Of a DNA stretch of 64,000 nucleotides, positions 44,350 through 53,341 are shown one piece after another. The DNA comes from Neglectibacter timonensis. Its GTDB lineage: Bacteria; Bacillota; Clostridia; Oscillospirales; Acutalibacteraceae. Location: contig NZ_LT160640.1 in NCBI RefSeq assembly GCF_900048895.1, positions 806,001-870,000 on the forward strand, given 5' to 3'. Both the position numbers and the translations under genes were made by a program. Every line of letters starts with the position of its first letter. Within the stretch, counting starts at the first letter, position 1. Below the pieces are notes generated by a model. That model ran no database searches. It saw only the letters and a program-made list of their open reading frames with translations, and was not told the DNA's origin.

Positions 44350-44940
44350 TCAGTCCTCAATCACGATACCCAACGCAGCCAGCAGATTTACCGCCTCAGG
44401 AAGTGAAAATTTTGCTTTCTGCGCTCTGTTATTGGTCAGAGAAAAGCAATAATCTGCAGCCCCTCTAAAATCCGCTGCTGACAAATTATTTTGTGAAAAG
44501 GACGAACCCTTTAATAAGGCTTCCCGAAAACTGCTCTCTGAGAGATCGCATTCGTCAAAATAGCTGCCGGCCAGATCACAGCCGGTAAAATCAAATTTTC
44601 TCAGGTTCAATCGATAAAACACACTGTGACGAACCGTGCAGCGTTCCAAAAGATCAAAGGGCAGAAAGCCCATTTCCCGCTTTTTCTCCTCTAATAGATC
44701 TGACCAATTGACTCCCGTTAAAGAACAAGCACGAAAGGTGTTGCCCAATGCCTCTGTATTTTTTATGTGGAGCCCAGAAAACCGGCATTTGATGAAAACG
44801 CAGCCGCTGAACAGGCAGCCTTTCAGCAAAAGCTCCTGAAATTTGCAGTTTTCAAAGATACAGTCTTCGAAAACGCACTTCTCAACGCTCTGATCTTCCA
44901 ATATCAGTTCCTGAAATTCTTCTCCGATATACTCTTTCAT
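44350..44940 (-). CDS. Pentapeptide repeat protein
   Basis: The 196-residue protein contains two stretches of pentapeptide repeats of the A(D/N)LXX/CXFXX kind: about 20-60 (CVFEDCIFENCKF, CLFSGCVF) and about 110-165 (FDFTGCDLAGSYFDECDL). These form a right-handed beta-helix. The size fits Qnr/McbG-like gyrase-protecting proteins, but homologous length alone does not show that function. I start at the ATG at 44940, where GGAGG lies 8 bases upstream. It diverges from nothing obvious and has tRNA-Thr upstream on the same strand. Confidence 0.88.
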   Translation of the reverse strand: MKEYIGEEFQELILEDQSVEKCVFEDCIFENCKFQELLLKGCLFSGCVFIKCRFSGLHIKNTEALGNTFRACSLTGVNWSDLLEEKKREMGFLPFDLLERCTVRHSVFYRLNLRKFDFTGCDLAGSYFDECDLSESSFREALLKGSSFSQNNLSAADFRGAADYCFSLTNNRAQKAKFSLPEAVNLLAALGIVIED

Positions 44941-44967
44941 CAAAGCTTCCTCCGCCAGAATACCAAA

Positions 44968-45001
44968 AGAGGCCTTTCAAGATCATCCTTGAAAGGCCTC
45001 T
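44968..45001 (-). terminator. Intrinsic terminator of tRNA-Thr
   Basis: A perfect 14-bp stem (AGAGGCCTTTCAAG and complement) with a 6-base loop directly follows the tRNA, with a short T-run on the minus strand. Confidence 0.85.
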
Positions 45002-45076
45002 GGAGCTGGTGAGCGGACTTGAACCGCTGACCTGCTGATTACGAATCAGCTGCTCTACCAACTGAGCCACACCAGC
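45001..45076 (-). tRNA. tRNA-Thr (anticodon CGT)
   Basis: A complete 76-nt cloverleaf: acceptor stem GCTGGTG/CACCAGC, a TTC-AAG-T T-loop, anticodon stem GCTGA/TCAGC with loop TTCGTAA giving anticodon CGT, and an encoded CCA end. It reads ACG codons. Confidence 0.95.
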
Positions 45077-45109
45077 ACAAAGCAATCATACTTTTTTGAC
45101 CGCTTCGTT

Positions 45110-45138
45110 ATTATACTAAAAAAAAAACTGCTAGTCAA
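45110..45138 (-). promoter_or_regulatory. Promoter of tRNA-Thr
   Basis: TTGACT (45133-45138), a 17-bp spacer containing a T-run and a perfect TATAAT (45110-45115), about 33 bp before the tRNA. Confidence 0.82.
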
Positions 45139-45219
45139 GGCAAAGTTACACTTTTTTAATATTTGAATCTATGCTACAATAGCCAGTGGATATTTTACGA
45201 AAAGAAACGGGTTTTGAAT

Positions 45220-46275
45220 ATGGGATATCAACTGAATTTGGGAGACTGGAATGCAATTTTTGCCGTACCCAGTGTTTTGGTGGACAGGCACCTGAAATTG
45301 GCCGGCAAAGAGCAGCTTCAGGTGATTTTGTGGATTCTCCGGCACACAGGAGAGCCCTTTACTCCGGAAACGCTCTCCTCTGCTTTGGGGATTAGTATAG
45401 ATAGCGCGCTGGATGCGCTCGATTATTGGACAGACTGCGGCCTGCTTGCCGCAAACGGGGAGCAGCTGCATCCTCCTGTTTCAAAACTCCAAGAAGCTGA
45501 CGTTACCAAGGCTGCTGCCCCGTCCGTTCCCGCAGTGCCTCTGAAGCGTGAGTCGGCAGCTGTGGAACCGGCAATACCAGAAAATCTTGCCAAGGAAACA
45601 GTCAAGACACCTGCTTTACAAAAACCGAAAAGGCTTGTCAAGCCGGATGGTCTTTATCTGGCCACCAGGATGAAGGAATCTGATGAAATCCGTTTTCTCA
45701 TGCAGGAAGCGGAGATCACATTGGGAAAAACCATTTCCCCCGCTCTTTCCTCTACCCTGCTTTCTCTTTGCGATGATTACGGCCTCCCGGTTGAAGTGAT
45801 CGTCATGATCCTTCACTATGCCAAAGATGTGGGAAAAACAGGAACCGCTTACATTGAATCCGTAGCCCGGGACTGGGCGCAGAGCAACATTTTCACACTG
45901 GAGGCCGCTGAAGAAAAGCTGCAGGAGCTCAGTGAGCGCAGGCTGGCTTGGGGACGGGTGGAATCCGCTGCGGGGCTTTCCCGCCGTTCGCCCAGCAAGA
46001 AAGAGGAAGATGCCGCCTTCCGTTGGGTGAAGGAATGGAAGTTTTCCCAGGAAATGCTGTCCGGCGCCTATGAGCGCTGCGTGGACAACCTGGGAAAATT
46101 CCACATCGGTTATATGAACAAAATTCTTGAACGCTGGCACAAAACAGGCTTCACCTCAATGGCCCAGGTTACAGCAGACGAACAGTTTAGAAAAAATGAA
46201 GAGGAAAACAAGAAAAGCTACGATATCGACGAACTGGAACGCATGAGTTTCTTTGACCCGCCGGAGGATTTATAA
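45220..46275 (+). CDS. DnaD domain protein
   Basis: The 351-residue protein takes part in loading the replicative helicase. An N-terminal winged-helix-like part (about 1-80: FAVPSVLVDRHL, EQLQVILWILRHTG) is followed by a Pro/Ala/Lys-rich linker and a C-terminal DnaD/DnaB2 domain (about 150-235 and a second helical copy about 255-325). It is followed without gap by the DnaI-type ATPase, the expected partner. I start at 45220, because an extended -10 (TGCTACAAT at about 45171-45179) places the transcript start past the earlier ATG at 45163; the ribosome-binding site is weak. Confidence 0.85.
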   Translation: MGYQLNLGDWNAIFAVPSVLVDRHLKLAGKEQLQVILWILRHTGEPFTPETLSSALGISIDSALDALDYWTDCGLLAANGEQLHPPVSKLQEADVTKAAAPSVPAVPLKRESAAVEPAIPENLAKETVKTPALQKPKRLVKPDGLYLATRMKESDEIRFLMQEAEITLGKTISPALSSTLLSLCDDYGLPVEVIVMILHYAKDVGKTGTAYIESVARDWAQSNIFTLEAAEEKLQELSERRLAWGRVESAAGLSRRSPSKKEEDAAFRWVKEWKFSQEMLSGAYERCVDNLGKFHIGYMNKILERWHKTGFTSMAQVTADEQFRKNEEENKKSYDIDELERMSFFDPPEDL

Positions 46276-47268
46276 ATGGGATACGGAAAAAGAATTTACG
46301 AGGAAGCTTGTGCAGAGCTGGCCCGCAGAAAAACGCGGGCGGAGCAGACCGCCGAGATGGGCCTGCAGAATTTCTACCGCCAATGCCCCAGGGCAAGGGA
46401 AATACGAGAAGAAATGGCGGTGAATTCAGCCAGGGCTGCTAAAACGGTGATCAGCGGCGGAGACGTACGGCGGGAACTGGAAAAGTTGAAGGCGACCGGC
46501 CTGGCCCTGAAAGCAGAATTTTCCGCTTTGCTTTCCCAAAATGGTTTTACAGAGCGGGAGATCACGCCGCAGTATATCTGCGAAAAATGCCGTGACACAG
46601 GTTTTCAGGACGGCAGGATGTGCAGCTGCCTGAAAGCGCTGCAGCGGCAGATGGCCTATGAAAAGCTTTGTATGGATGTACCTCTCTCCGAAAGCACCTT
46701 TGACTCCTTTTCATTGGAATATTACAAGGAAGACGAACGAACCTATCAGCAGATGAGTAACATTCTCCGTGTCTGCAAGGAATATGCAGGAAAATTCCGG
46801 GCCGACTCATCCAACCTCTTCTTCAAGGGCGGCACCGGCCTTGGAAAAACCCATCTTTCCCTGGCCATTGCGAATGCCGCCGTCCAAAAAGGGTACGGCG
46901 TCATCTACGGTTCCGCGCAAACCTTTGCCGTGGCGTTGGAAAAGGAACGGTTTGACAGAACGGATCTGGATGGCGCTGGAGACACCAATTCCCAGCTCAT
47001 CGCCTGCGATTTGCTTATTCTGGACGACCTGGGTATGGAATTTCCTTCAGCGTATGTCAACGCTGCGCTTTACAATGTCATCGACACCAGAATGTTGGCG
47101 AAACGTCCTACCATCATCAGCACAAACCTGACGCTGAAGGAGTTGGAAAAACGGTACGGGGAACGCTTTGTTTCCCGCATCACCGGAAATTACGGCATGC
47201 TGGAATTCATTGGAAGCGATATCCGCAGACAGAAGCGAATGCAGCGAAAAAACAAAAAACAGCTTTGA
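46276..47268 (+). CDS. DnaC/DnaI-type helicase loader ATPase
   Basis: The 330-residue AAA+ protein has an N-terminal helical region, a zinc-finger-like Cys cluster (CEKCRDTG, CSC at about 98-115), Walker A GGTGLGKTHL at about 185-194, Walker B DLLILDDLG and an Arg finger region. This plan matches DnaI of Bacillus, which places the DnaB/DnaC helicase on DNA at replication initiation and restart. It starts on the base after the DnaD-like gene's stop codon, so both are translated together. The length is normal. Confidence 0.93.
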   Translation: MGYGKRIYEEACAELARRKTRAEQTAEMGLQNFYRQCPRAREIREEMAVNSARAAKTVISGGDVRRELEKLKATGLALKAEFSALLSQNGFTEREITPQYICEKCRDTGFQDGRMCSCLKALQRQMAYEKLCMDVPLSESTFDSFSLEYYKEDERTYQQMSNILRVCKEYAGKFRADSSNLFFKGGTGLGKTHLSLAIANAAVQKGYGVIYGSAQTFAVALEKERFDRTDLDGAGDTNSQLIACDLLILDDLGMEFPSAYVNAALYNVIDTRMLAKRPTIISTNLTLKELEKRYGERFVSRITGNYGMLEFIGSDIRRQKRMQRKNKKQL

Positions 47269-47471
47269 ACTCGAAGGCAGCAAGGCTGGATTTCAAGAGA
47301 CATGGGCTGCCGGTACGAAACACAGACGAGGTAATCCCATGCCTCTGACTTGCAGGCATTCTTTAAGACGGTACGCAGGCAGACACTATGAGGAAATGTT
47401 AGGCCCGTTTTTTGCAGCTGATAAAATATTTCTTGCGCAAATGAAACCCTCGGAACGGAGACTGATCGGTC

Positions 47472-48248
47472 ATGAGCGACAACAACAGCATTCTGGAGCT
47501 CTCTTTCGCCATGGGAGAAACGCTCCTGGTGAACGGAGCGGAAATATCCCGTGTCCAGGAGACGATGGAGCGGGTGGCAAAATCCTTTCACGCAGACGCC
47601 TTTAACGTTTATGTGATTTCCAACGCCATCTTCGCAAATGGTGTGGAAAATGGAGTAAAGCACACCACTCAGCTCAAACATTTTCCCAATACGGCCATAC
47701 ATTTTGGACGGATCTCCGCTGTCAACCAGCTCTCCCGCGAAATAGCTGCCGGGAAACACAGTGTGAAAGAGTCCTTCCGGATCCTGGAGAATATCAAGGG
47801 GCTCCCCTATTCTCCCCTGCCGCTGGCGGTTTTGGCCTGTGGTGTAGGAAGTGCCGCCTTCAGTTATTTGTTTGGAGGCAGCCCCTTTGATGCGCTCACC
47901 GCATTTCTCTGCGGCCTTGTTCTGGAGCTTTATCTGCATTTCACCTCCACGCACAGCCTCTCCAAATTTTTAACCAATCTCTCGGCCAGCGCTTTTGTAA
48001 CGCTTTGCAGTGTGCTGCTTGTGCTGTGTGGATTGGGAAACAATATCGACAAGGTTATCATCGGCTCCATCATCCGGCTTGTGCCAGGGGTGGCTCTGAC
48101 CACTTCCATTCGGGATTTCTTCAACGGCGATTATCTCAGCGGTACCATCCGTATGATCGACGCCGTGCTGGTAGGCGGCTGCATCGCCGTTGGCGTAGGC
48201 GTAGTCATCCGGCTGATGTCTATCATAACAGGAGGTATGCCTCTGTGA
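47472..48248 (+). CDS. Threonine/serine exporter ThrE, N-terminal component (DUF1212)
   Basis: The 258-residue membrane protein fits the ThrE N-terminal half: a short cytoplasmic part (ELSFAMGETLLVNGAEISRVQETM) and about five membrane segments from residue 118 on. In the split form common in Firmicutes it works with the next gene product to export threonine and serine. It overlaps the C-terminal component by 4 bp. The 203-bp gap before it holds no clear gene; a possible weak promoter is not convincing. The ribosome-binding site is also weak. Confidence 0.9.
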   Translation: MSDNNSILELSFAMGETLLVNGAEISRVQETMERVAKSFHADAFNVYVISNAIFANGVENGVKHTTQLKHFPNTAIHFGRISAVNQLSREIAAGKHSVKESFRILENIKGLPYSPLPLAVLACGVGSAAFSYLFGGSPFDALTAFLCGLVLELYLHFTSTHSLSKFLTNLSASAFVTLCSVLLVLCGLGNNIDKVIIGSIIRLVPGVALTTSIRDFFNGDYLSGTIRMIDAVLVGGCIAVGVGVVIRLMSIITGGMPL

Positions 48249-48727
48249 TTTCTTGGTCTGTCTTACTCAATTGGCTCTTCCAGACCGGCGTTGCCTTTAT
48301 CGCTACGATCGCCTTTGCCATTATCTTCCACACGCCGAGAAAAGAATATGTATTCGCCGGGATTACTGGAGGGGCCGGCTGGCTGGTCTACCTGGCCTCC
48401 ATGGGCTTCGGGGCAGATACTGTAATCGCCTCCTTTTTCGCCTCAGTAGCCCTTGCCTGGCTTTCCCGGATTTTCTCTTTTGCACGCAGGGAACCTGTTA
48501 CCATCTTTTTGATCTGCGGCATCTTCCCCATTGTCCCCGGCGCCGGAATCTATTACACTGGCTATCATTTCTTTATGAGCGATAATTCCCTGGCCCTGAG
48601 CAAGGGCTTGGAAACCATAAAAATAGCCATCGCCATCGCTCTGGGCATCGGTATCGTCCTCTCCCTGCCCCGGTTCTTTTTTACTTTACGGCGAACAACG
48701 GCTTGCAAGAAAGGAGCGTCCTCTTGA
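48245..48727 (+). CDS. Threonine/serine exporter ThrE, C-terminal component (DUF3815)
   Basis: This 160-residue protein with about four membrane segments is the ThrE C-terminal half (FAGITGGAGWLVYL, GIFPIVPGAGIYYTGYHF). It starts with GTG at 48245, where AGGAGG lies 9 bases upstream, and the GTGA overlap couples it to the previous gene. Its end overlaps the start of the RluA gene in the same manner. A threonine synthesis operon lies 8 kb away on the other strand. Confidence 0.92.
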   Translation: MISWSVLLNWLFQTGVAFIATIAFAIIFHTPRKEYVFAGITGGAGWLVYLASMGFGADTVIASFFASVALAWLSRIFSFARREPVTIFLICGIFPIVPGAGIYYTGYHFFMSDNSLALSKGLETIKIAIAIALGIGIVLSLPRFFFTLRRTTACKKGASS

Positions 48728-49839
48728 AAACCGTAGTCATAGCAGAAAATGACGCCAATCAGCGATTGGATAAATTTCTGACGAAATCCTATCCCAACCT
48801 TCCGCAGTCAATGCTTTACAAAAGTATCAGAAAAAAGGATATTAAACTGAACGGGAAGCGGTGTGAAATTTCCACACGCCTTCAGCCAGGCGATGTGCTG
48901 AATCTTTATTTGAAGGACGAATTTTTCCAAAAAGACGAACGGGAACACGATTTTATCAAGGCGCCCAACAAGCTCAATATTCTCTATGAAGACGGGAACC
49001 TGATGCTTCTCGATAAAAAACCCGGCCTGATTGTCCATCCGGACGAAAACTATCATTTTGATTCCCTGATCGCCAGGGTAAAGCATTATCTCTATGAAAA
49101 AGGCGAATACCTTCCGGAAGAAGAAAGTTCCTTTGCTCCGGCGCTCATCAACCGGATTGACAGAAACACCGGCGGTATCGTGATGGCTGCCAAAAACGCT
49201 GAGACTCTTCGGATTATGAACGAAAAAGTAAAAAAGCGGGAGATGCATAAGCTCTATCTCTGCGTGGTATGCGGTCATTTGTCGGAAAAAGAGGGATTGC
49301 TCACGGGATATCTGGAAAAGAATGAGGCGCAGAACCGGGTCTATATCAGCAAAAAACCGACAGAAAATGCAAAAAGCATCCGAACTAAGTATCGTGTTCT
49401 GGAAGAACGAACCGAATCTTCCCTGTTGGAAGTAGAGCTGCTCACCGGACGGACCCATCAAATACGCGCCCACTTCGCTTCCATTGGCCATCCTCTGGCC
49501 GGGGACGGGAAATACGGCAAAAACTACGTAAATAAAAAAGCTGGGTATCCCTATCAGGCGCTCTACTCCTACCGGCTGATTTTTGATTTTACCTCGGACG
49601 CTGGAATTCTCAACTACCTCAACGGAATGGAATTTACCGCACAGGATGTGTGGTTTCTGGAAAAATTCCGCTCTCTTCCTCTTTTGGAACCAAGGGAATC
49701 AACGGCAGAACCGCGCCAAAAAAGCCCCCTCGGCAAATCCGTTTTTCCGGCTAACGAGAAAGCTGAATGCCGGACAGTTTCCGAGAGCCCAGGCTCCCAA
49801 TCATCTCGGTCCGGAGAAAGGAAGAAAAATAGAACATGA
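48724..49839 (+). CDS. RluA-family pseudouridine synthase
   Basis: The 371-residue protein has an N-terminal S4 domain (about 10-60), then the RluA catalytic domain with NRIDRNTGGIVMAAK (catalytic Asp) and LLTGRTHQIRAHFAS. It modifies uridines in 23S rRNA, probably as an RluC/D-like enzyme. The last 45 residues are a basic, low-complexity extension that the family does not need. It begins with TTG at 48724, with AAAGGAG 7 bases before it, overlapping the ThrE stop by 4 bp; its own stop overlaps the next ATG by 4 bp. Confidence 0.92.
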   Translation: MKTVVIAENDANQRLDKFLTKSYPNLPQSMLYKSIRKKDIKLNGKRCEISTRLQPGDVLNLYLKDEFFQKDEREHDFIKAPNKLNILYEDGNLMLLDKKPGLIVHPDENYHFDSLIARVKHYLYEKGEYLPEEESSFAPALINRIDRNTGGIVMAAKNAETLRIMNEKVKKREMHKLYLCVVCGHLSEKEGLLTGYLEKNEAQNRVYISKKPTENAKSIRTKYRVLEERTESSLLEVELLTGRTHQIRAHFASIGHPLAGDGKYGKNYVNKKAGYPYQALYSYRLIFDFTSDAGILNYLNGMEFTAQDVWFLEKFRSLPLLEPRESTAEPRQKSPLGKSVFPANEKAECRTVSESPGSQSSRSGERKKNRT

Positions 49840-52085
49840 GAGTGATTCATTTGATCGGCGGCGGCGATACAGGAGGCGCCAAAACTCACGTACTCAACCT
49901 TCTGAAAGAGCTCAACCGGTATATTGATGCACGGCTGGTCTGCTTTCGCAAGGGAGAGTTTTCTGAAGATGCGGAAAATATGGGAATCCCCATTGACGTC
50001 ATAGAATCCGGAAATCCTATTGTGGGTTTGAGGGAACTGAAAAAATTGATCGGCAATCAAAAGATTGATATTATACACTGCCATGGCGCCCGCGGAAATC
50101 TGATGGGAAACCTTATCAAAAAATATGTGCACGCCCCTGTAGTAACTACAGTGCACAGCGATTACCGGTTGGACTACCTTGGGCGGCCCGTTGCCAGGCT
50201 CTCTTACGGTACCACCAATATGCTGGCCTTACGCAGAGTCAATTATTATATCGGTGTTTCCGATCCCATGACCGACATCTTGATCGAACGCGATTTCCCC
50301 GCTGATCGAATCTATACCATCTATAACGGCATTGACTTTAAAACGCCAATCCGCACAATGAGCCGGGAGGAATACTTTCAATCCCTTCAGTTTCCCGTGG
50401 AAGACGGCGACGTGGTTGCCGGGATTGCCGCCCGACTTTCCCCGGTAAAAGATATTCCCACCCTGCTGCGGGCCATGAAGCTTGCAGCTGAACAGAACCC
50501 GCACCTGAAGCTTGTGGTGGCGGGAGACGGCGAGGACCGGCAGAAGCTGCTGGACATGGCTCAGGACTTAGGCATCTCCCAGCGGGTCTGTTTTGCTGGC
50601 TGGGTCAGCGACATCAATTCCTTCTACCATGCTATCGACATCAACCTTCTCACCTCTATCTCCGAGACCTTCCCCTACGCTTTGACGGAAGGAGCCCGCA
50701 TGAAACGGCCTACCATCGCCTCCAGGGTAGGCGGCGTTCCAGTGCTGATTGATGACGGAAAAAATGGTTTTATCTTTGAGCCGGGCAATGAAGCAGAGCT
50801 GGCAAAACACCTAGTTACCTTAGGAAGCAGCCAGGAGCTGCGCAGAAAAATGGGTGAGCTTCTCTATGAAAAGGCCTCCAGAGACTTTTCCATCGACCGT
50901 ATGGTGGAGCATCAGCTGGAAATCTATGAGAGTATTCTCAGGCGCAGCGCCAGGCGGGAAGAAAAGAAGCAGGCTGGCCTGCGGGACGGAACAATCGTCT
51001 GCGGCGCATACGGCCACGGGAACGCCGGAGACGACGCAATCCTGAAATCAATCATTCAATCCGTCAAACAAATTGACGAATATATGCCTATAACGGTGCT
51101 TGCCAAAAACACCCAGAGCATCAAAAAAAGGTACCGGGTAAATTCTGTCTATACCTTCAATCTGTTTGGCATGATACGTGCCATGCGCCACTCCCACCTC
51201 TATATCAACGGCGGCGGTACCCTCATTCAAAACGCCACCAGTTACCGGAGCCTGTGGTACTATTTGTTCACCTTGCGTATGGCTAAATTTTTAGGAAATA
51301 AAGTGGACATGTATGGTTGTGGCATCGGCCCCGTGTCTGGCGAGAGAAACATCCGCCTGGTGAAAAGGGTTCTGGACCGCTCAGTGGATACCATCACGCT
51401 GCGGGAAAAGGATTCTGTTCAGGAGTTGAAAAGCTTCGGCGTTCAGAAGCCGGATATCATCCTCAGTTCTGATCCTGCTCTGATTCTGGCTCCTGCTCCC
51501 GATGAGGACGCAAGGCTCTATTTGGAACGGCACGGACTCTCTCCCGACGGGAAGTATCTGTGCTTTATGCTGCGTACTTGGTATGGCTTCTCCGAAAGGG
51601 CGCAGGCCTTTGCCGCCTGCGCCGACTATGCTTTCGAAGTCTATGGCCTAAAACCTGTATTTCTCTCTTTGAATATCTTTCATGACACGGAAGCAGCGAA
51701 GCAGGTCTGCGGGCATATGAGAAACCCGGCGGTGATTTTGGACGACCGTGCTGAGCCGGAGCTATTGATATCTGTGTTGGCGCATATGAGCGCCGTGATC
51801 TCCATGCGACTGCACGGGTTGATTTTTTCTTCCGTCAGCGGCGTACCTCTGGTTGGAGTCTCTTATGACCCAAAGATCGGCTCCTTTCTCGATTACCTGC
51901 ACTGTGGAACCTGCCTTGATCTGGAAGACGTCACTGCAGAAAAGCTGATGCAAGCCACAGACAGTGCAGTCTCTCTTATCCCGGAACGGGAACAGCTCAA
52001 GGCAAACGCTAACCGGCTCAAATCCATGGAGCGAAAAAATATTGAAGCAGTGGAACGTCTGCTGCGTAGCGAAACAAAACAATAA
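49836..52085 (+). CDS. Fusion of family 4 glycosyltransferase and CsaB polysaccharide pyruvyl transferase
   Basis: One 749-codon frame joins two enzymes. Residues 1 to about 370 are a GT-B family 4 glycosyltransferase (HLIGGGDTGGAKTHVLNLL, YNGIDF, and the donor-site EGARMKRPTIAS). Residues about 385-749 are CsaB-like, with GAYGHGNAGDDAIL, INGGGTLIQ, and SMRLHGLIFSS. CsaB adds pyruvate to a cell-wall polysaccharide so that S-layer-homology proteins can bind. A single protein could build and pyruvylate the same sugar. It overlaps the RluA gene by 4 bp and ends the operon. No SLH gene is in the window. Confidence 0.92.
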   Translation: MRVIHLIGGGDTGGAKTHVLNLLKELNRYIDARLVCFRKGEFSEDAENMGIPIDVIESGNPIVGLRELKKLIGNQKIDIIHCHGARGNLMGNLIKKYVHAPVVTTVHSDYRLDYLGRPVARLSYGTTNMLALRRVNYYIGVSDPMTDILIERDFPADRIYTIYNGIDFKTPIRTMSREEYFQSLQFPVEDGDVVAGIAARLSPVKDIPTLLRAMKLAAEQNPHLKLVVAGDGEDRQKLLDMAQDLGISQRVCFAGWVSDINSFYHAIDINLLTSISETFPYALTEGARMKRPTIASRVGGVPVLIDDGKNGFIFEPGNEAELAKHLVTLGSSQELRRKMGELLYEKASRDFSIDRMVEHQLEIYESILRRSARREEKKQAGLRDGTIVCGAYGHGNAGDDAILKSIIQSVKQIDEYMPITVLAKNTQSIKKRYRVNSVYTFNLFGMIRAMRHSHLYINGGGTLIQNATSYRSLWYYLFTLRMAKFLGNKVDMYGCGIGPVSGERNIRLVKRVLDRSVDTITLREKDSVQELKSFGVQKPDIILSSDPALILAPAPDEDARLYLERHGLSPDGKYLCFMLRTWYGFSERAQAFAACADYAFEVYGLKPVFLSLNIFHDTEAAKQVCGHMRNPAVILDDRAEPELLISVLAHMSAVISMRLHGLIFSSVSGVPLVGVSYDPKIGSFLDYLHCGTCLDLEDVTAEKLMQATDSAVSLIPEREQLKANANRLKSMERKNIEAVERLLRSETKQ

Positions 52086-52121
52086 ATAATACAAAATCAA
52101 GATAATCAACAAAAATTATGA

Positions 52122-52149
52122 CACCCAGTGGCACCCCAGCCACTGGGTG
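52122..52149. terminator. Terminator after the GT4-CsaB gene
   Basis: A perfect 11-bp GC-rich stem (CACCCAGTGGC) with a 6-base loop and a T-rich tail on the plus strand. It sits between convergent genes. Confidence 0.85.
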
Positions 52150-52160
52150 GTTTCGTCTCT

Positions 52161-53252
52161 TTATTCCCGCTCCATAACTGCATCAACGATGAGCTGCCAC
52201 TCCTTCTCCGGCAGCAATTTCATATCTGTGATATGTTCCGCAACATAATTTCCTATTTTTCCCGCCTCTGCCTCTTTCAGCAGGTTGTCAAACATACCGC
52301 TGAGAGACATCTGACTGCCCTGCAGGCTGCCGCAATGAGGACAGGTATTGGCCATGTAAGAGAAGCCTGCTTTTTTACTATACCTCATCTGAATATTCTT
52401 ATACTTTTGAGAGAGATAGGCATCCAGCGTGTCCGCCACAGACAGCCTGACAACGCTCAAATCGTAAAGCTTTGAAAACACTGGATCAGCCAGATAAAAA
52501 TCTATCTGCGGAAAATAGCTGTGAAGCTTAATCATCCTGCCGCATTTCCAGCATACATGGCTGTCCTCGTAGATGTCAATCCCCTTTTGCTGCAAAATCA
52601 TATAAGACAATCCGGCAATCGTCTTCGTATTTCTGCAGTCAGGATAATTACTACAGCCAAAGAAAGGACCGTATTTACTGTATCTGTGTACATAATAACC
52701 GCCGCAAGCCTCACAGTGTGTATTCAGCCGCTGTTTTCTCCGACTTGTCCTTTCCTGAGGAGGGATACCCGGATTGTTCTCTGGATGCAGAATGCCTTCA
52801 AGTGTCTCTTTGAATTCATCCCGCGAACAAATCGGCTGCAGAGATACGACAGCTGCACCTTTTGAAGAAGCTTTCCCTATTCCAAATCGGTTGCAATAGA
52901 TTTCATGCTCTCCTTCCAACAGAAAATCCAGCGGTTTTTCCACACTGATGTATTCGCATCCATCCCTCTGCTGTATTCGAAGATACCCGGCTCTTTCCAG
53001 ATCCTTGAGACAGCTGCTGATAACCTGCGAATAGCCATGGTCCGGTTTGTCATAGATACCGTCGTAAACGGCGTAGCTCATCCTCCGCACATCAAGCGAC
53101 TGTTTCGGGATAGCAACCTTGAAATCACCTCCGCAAGCCTGGTAGATCAGATAATAGGTACGCACTACAAATTCAGTGTAGTTTCCTGTCGGATTCTGCC
53201 TCTGCGCCTGGAAATACGCTTTTCTACCCTCATTTCGCCTATTTGATCTCAT
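52161..53252 (-). CDS. Unknown protein with winged-helix-like N-terminus and three zinc ribbons
   Basis: This 363-residue protein is not one I can name. Residues about 1-115 look like a small winged-helix fold (SQVISSCLKDLERAGYLRI). Then come three Cys clusters: CEACGGYYVHR...FFGCSNYPDC (a topoisomerase I type C4 zinc finger), CWKCGRMIKLHSYFPQ, and CPHCGSLQG. The rest is charged and helical. The architecture suggests nucleic acid binding. It starts at 53252 with GGGGAGG 7-8 bases upstream. It lies in the accessory stretch before tRNA-Pro and shares a strand with the surface protein gene 89 bp upstream. Confidence 0.7.
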   Translation of the reverse strand: MRSNRRNEGRKAYFQAQRQNPTGNYTEFVVRTYYLIYQACGGDFKVAIPKQSLDVRRMSYAVYDGIYDKPDHGYSQVISSCLKDLERAGYLRIQQRDGCEYISVEKPLDFLLEGEHEIYCNRFGIGKASSKGAAVVSLQPICSRDEFKETLEGILHPENNPGIPPQERTSRRKQRLNTHCEACGGYYVHRYSKYGPFFGCSNYPDCRNTKTIAGLSYMILQQKGIDIYEDSHVCWKCGRMIKLHSYFPQIDFYLADPVFSKLYDLSVVRLSVADTLDAYLSQKYKNIQMRYSKKAGFSYMANTCPHCGSLQGSQMSLSGMFDNLLKEAEAGKIGNYVAEHITDMKLLPEKEWQLIVDAVMERE

Positions 53253-53341
53253 CAAATGCCTCCCCTATTTGCAAATTTCATGCCGTCATTCTTACATCCC
53301 TACTGCAAACAGCTTTTCTACGCCCTCTAAACGACCGAATT

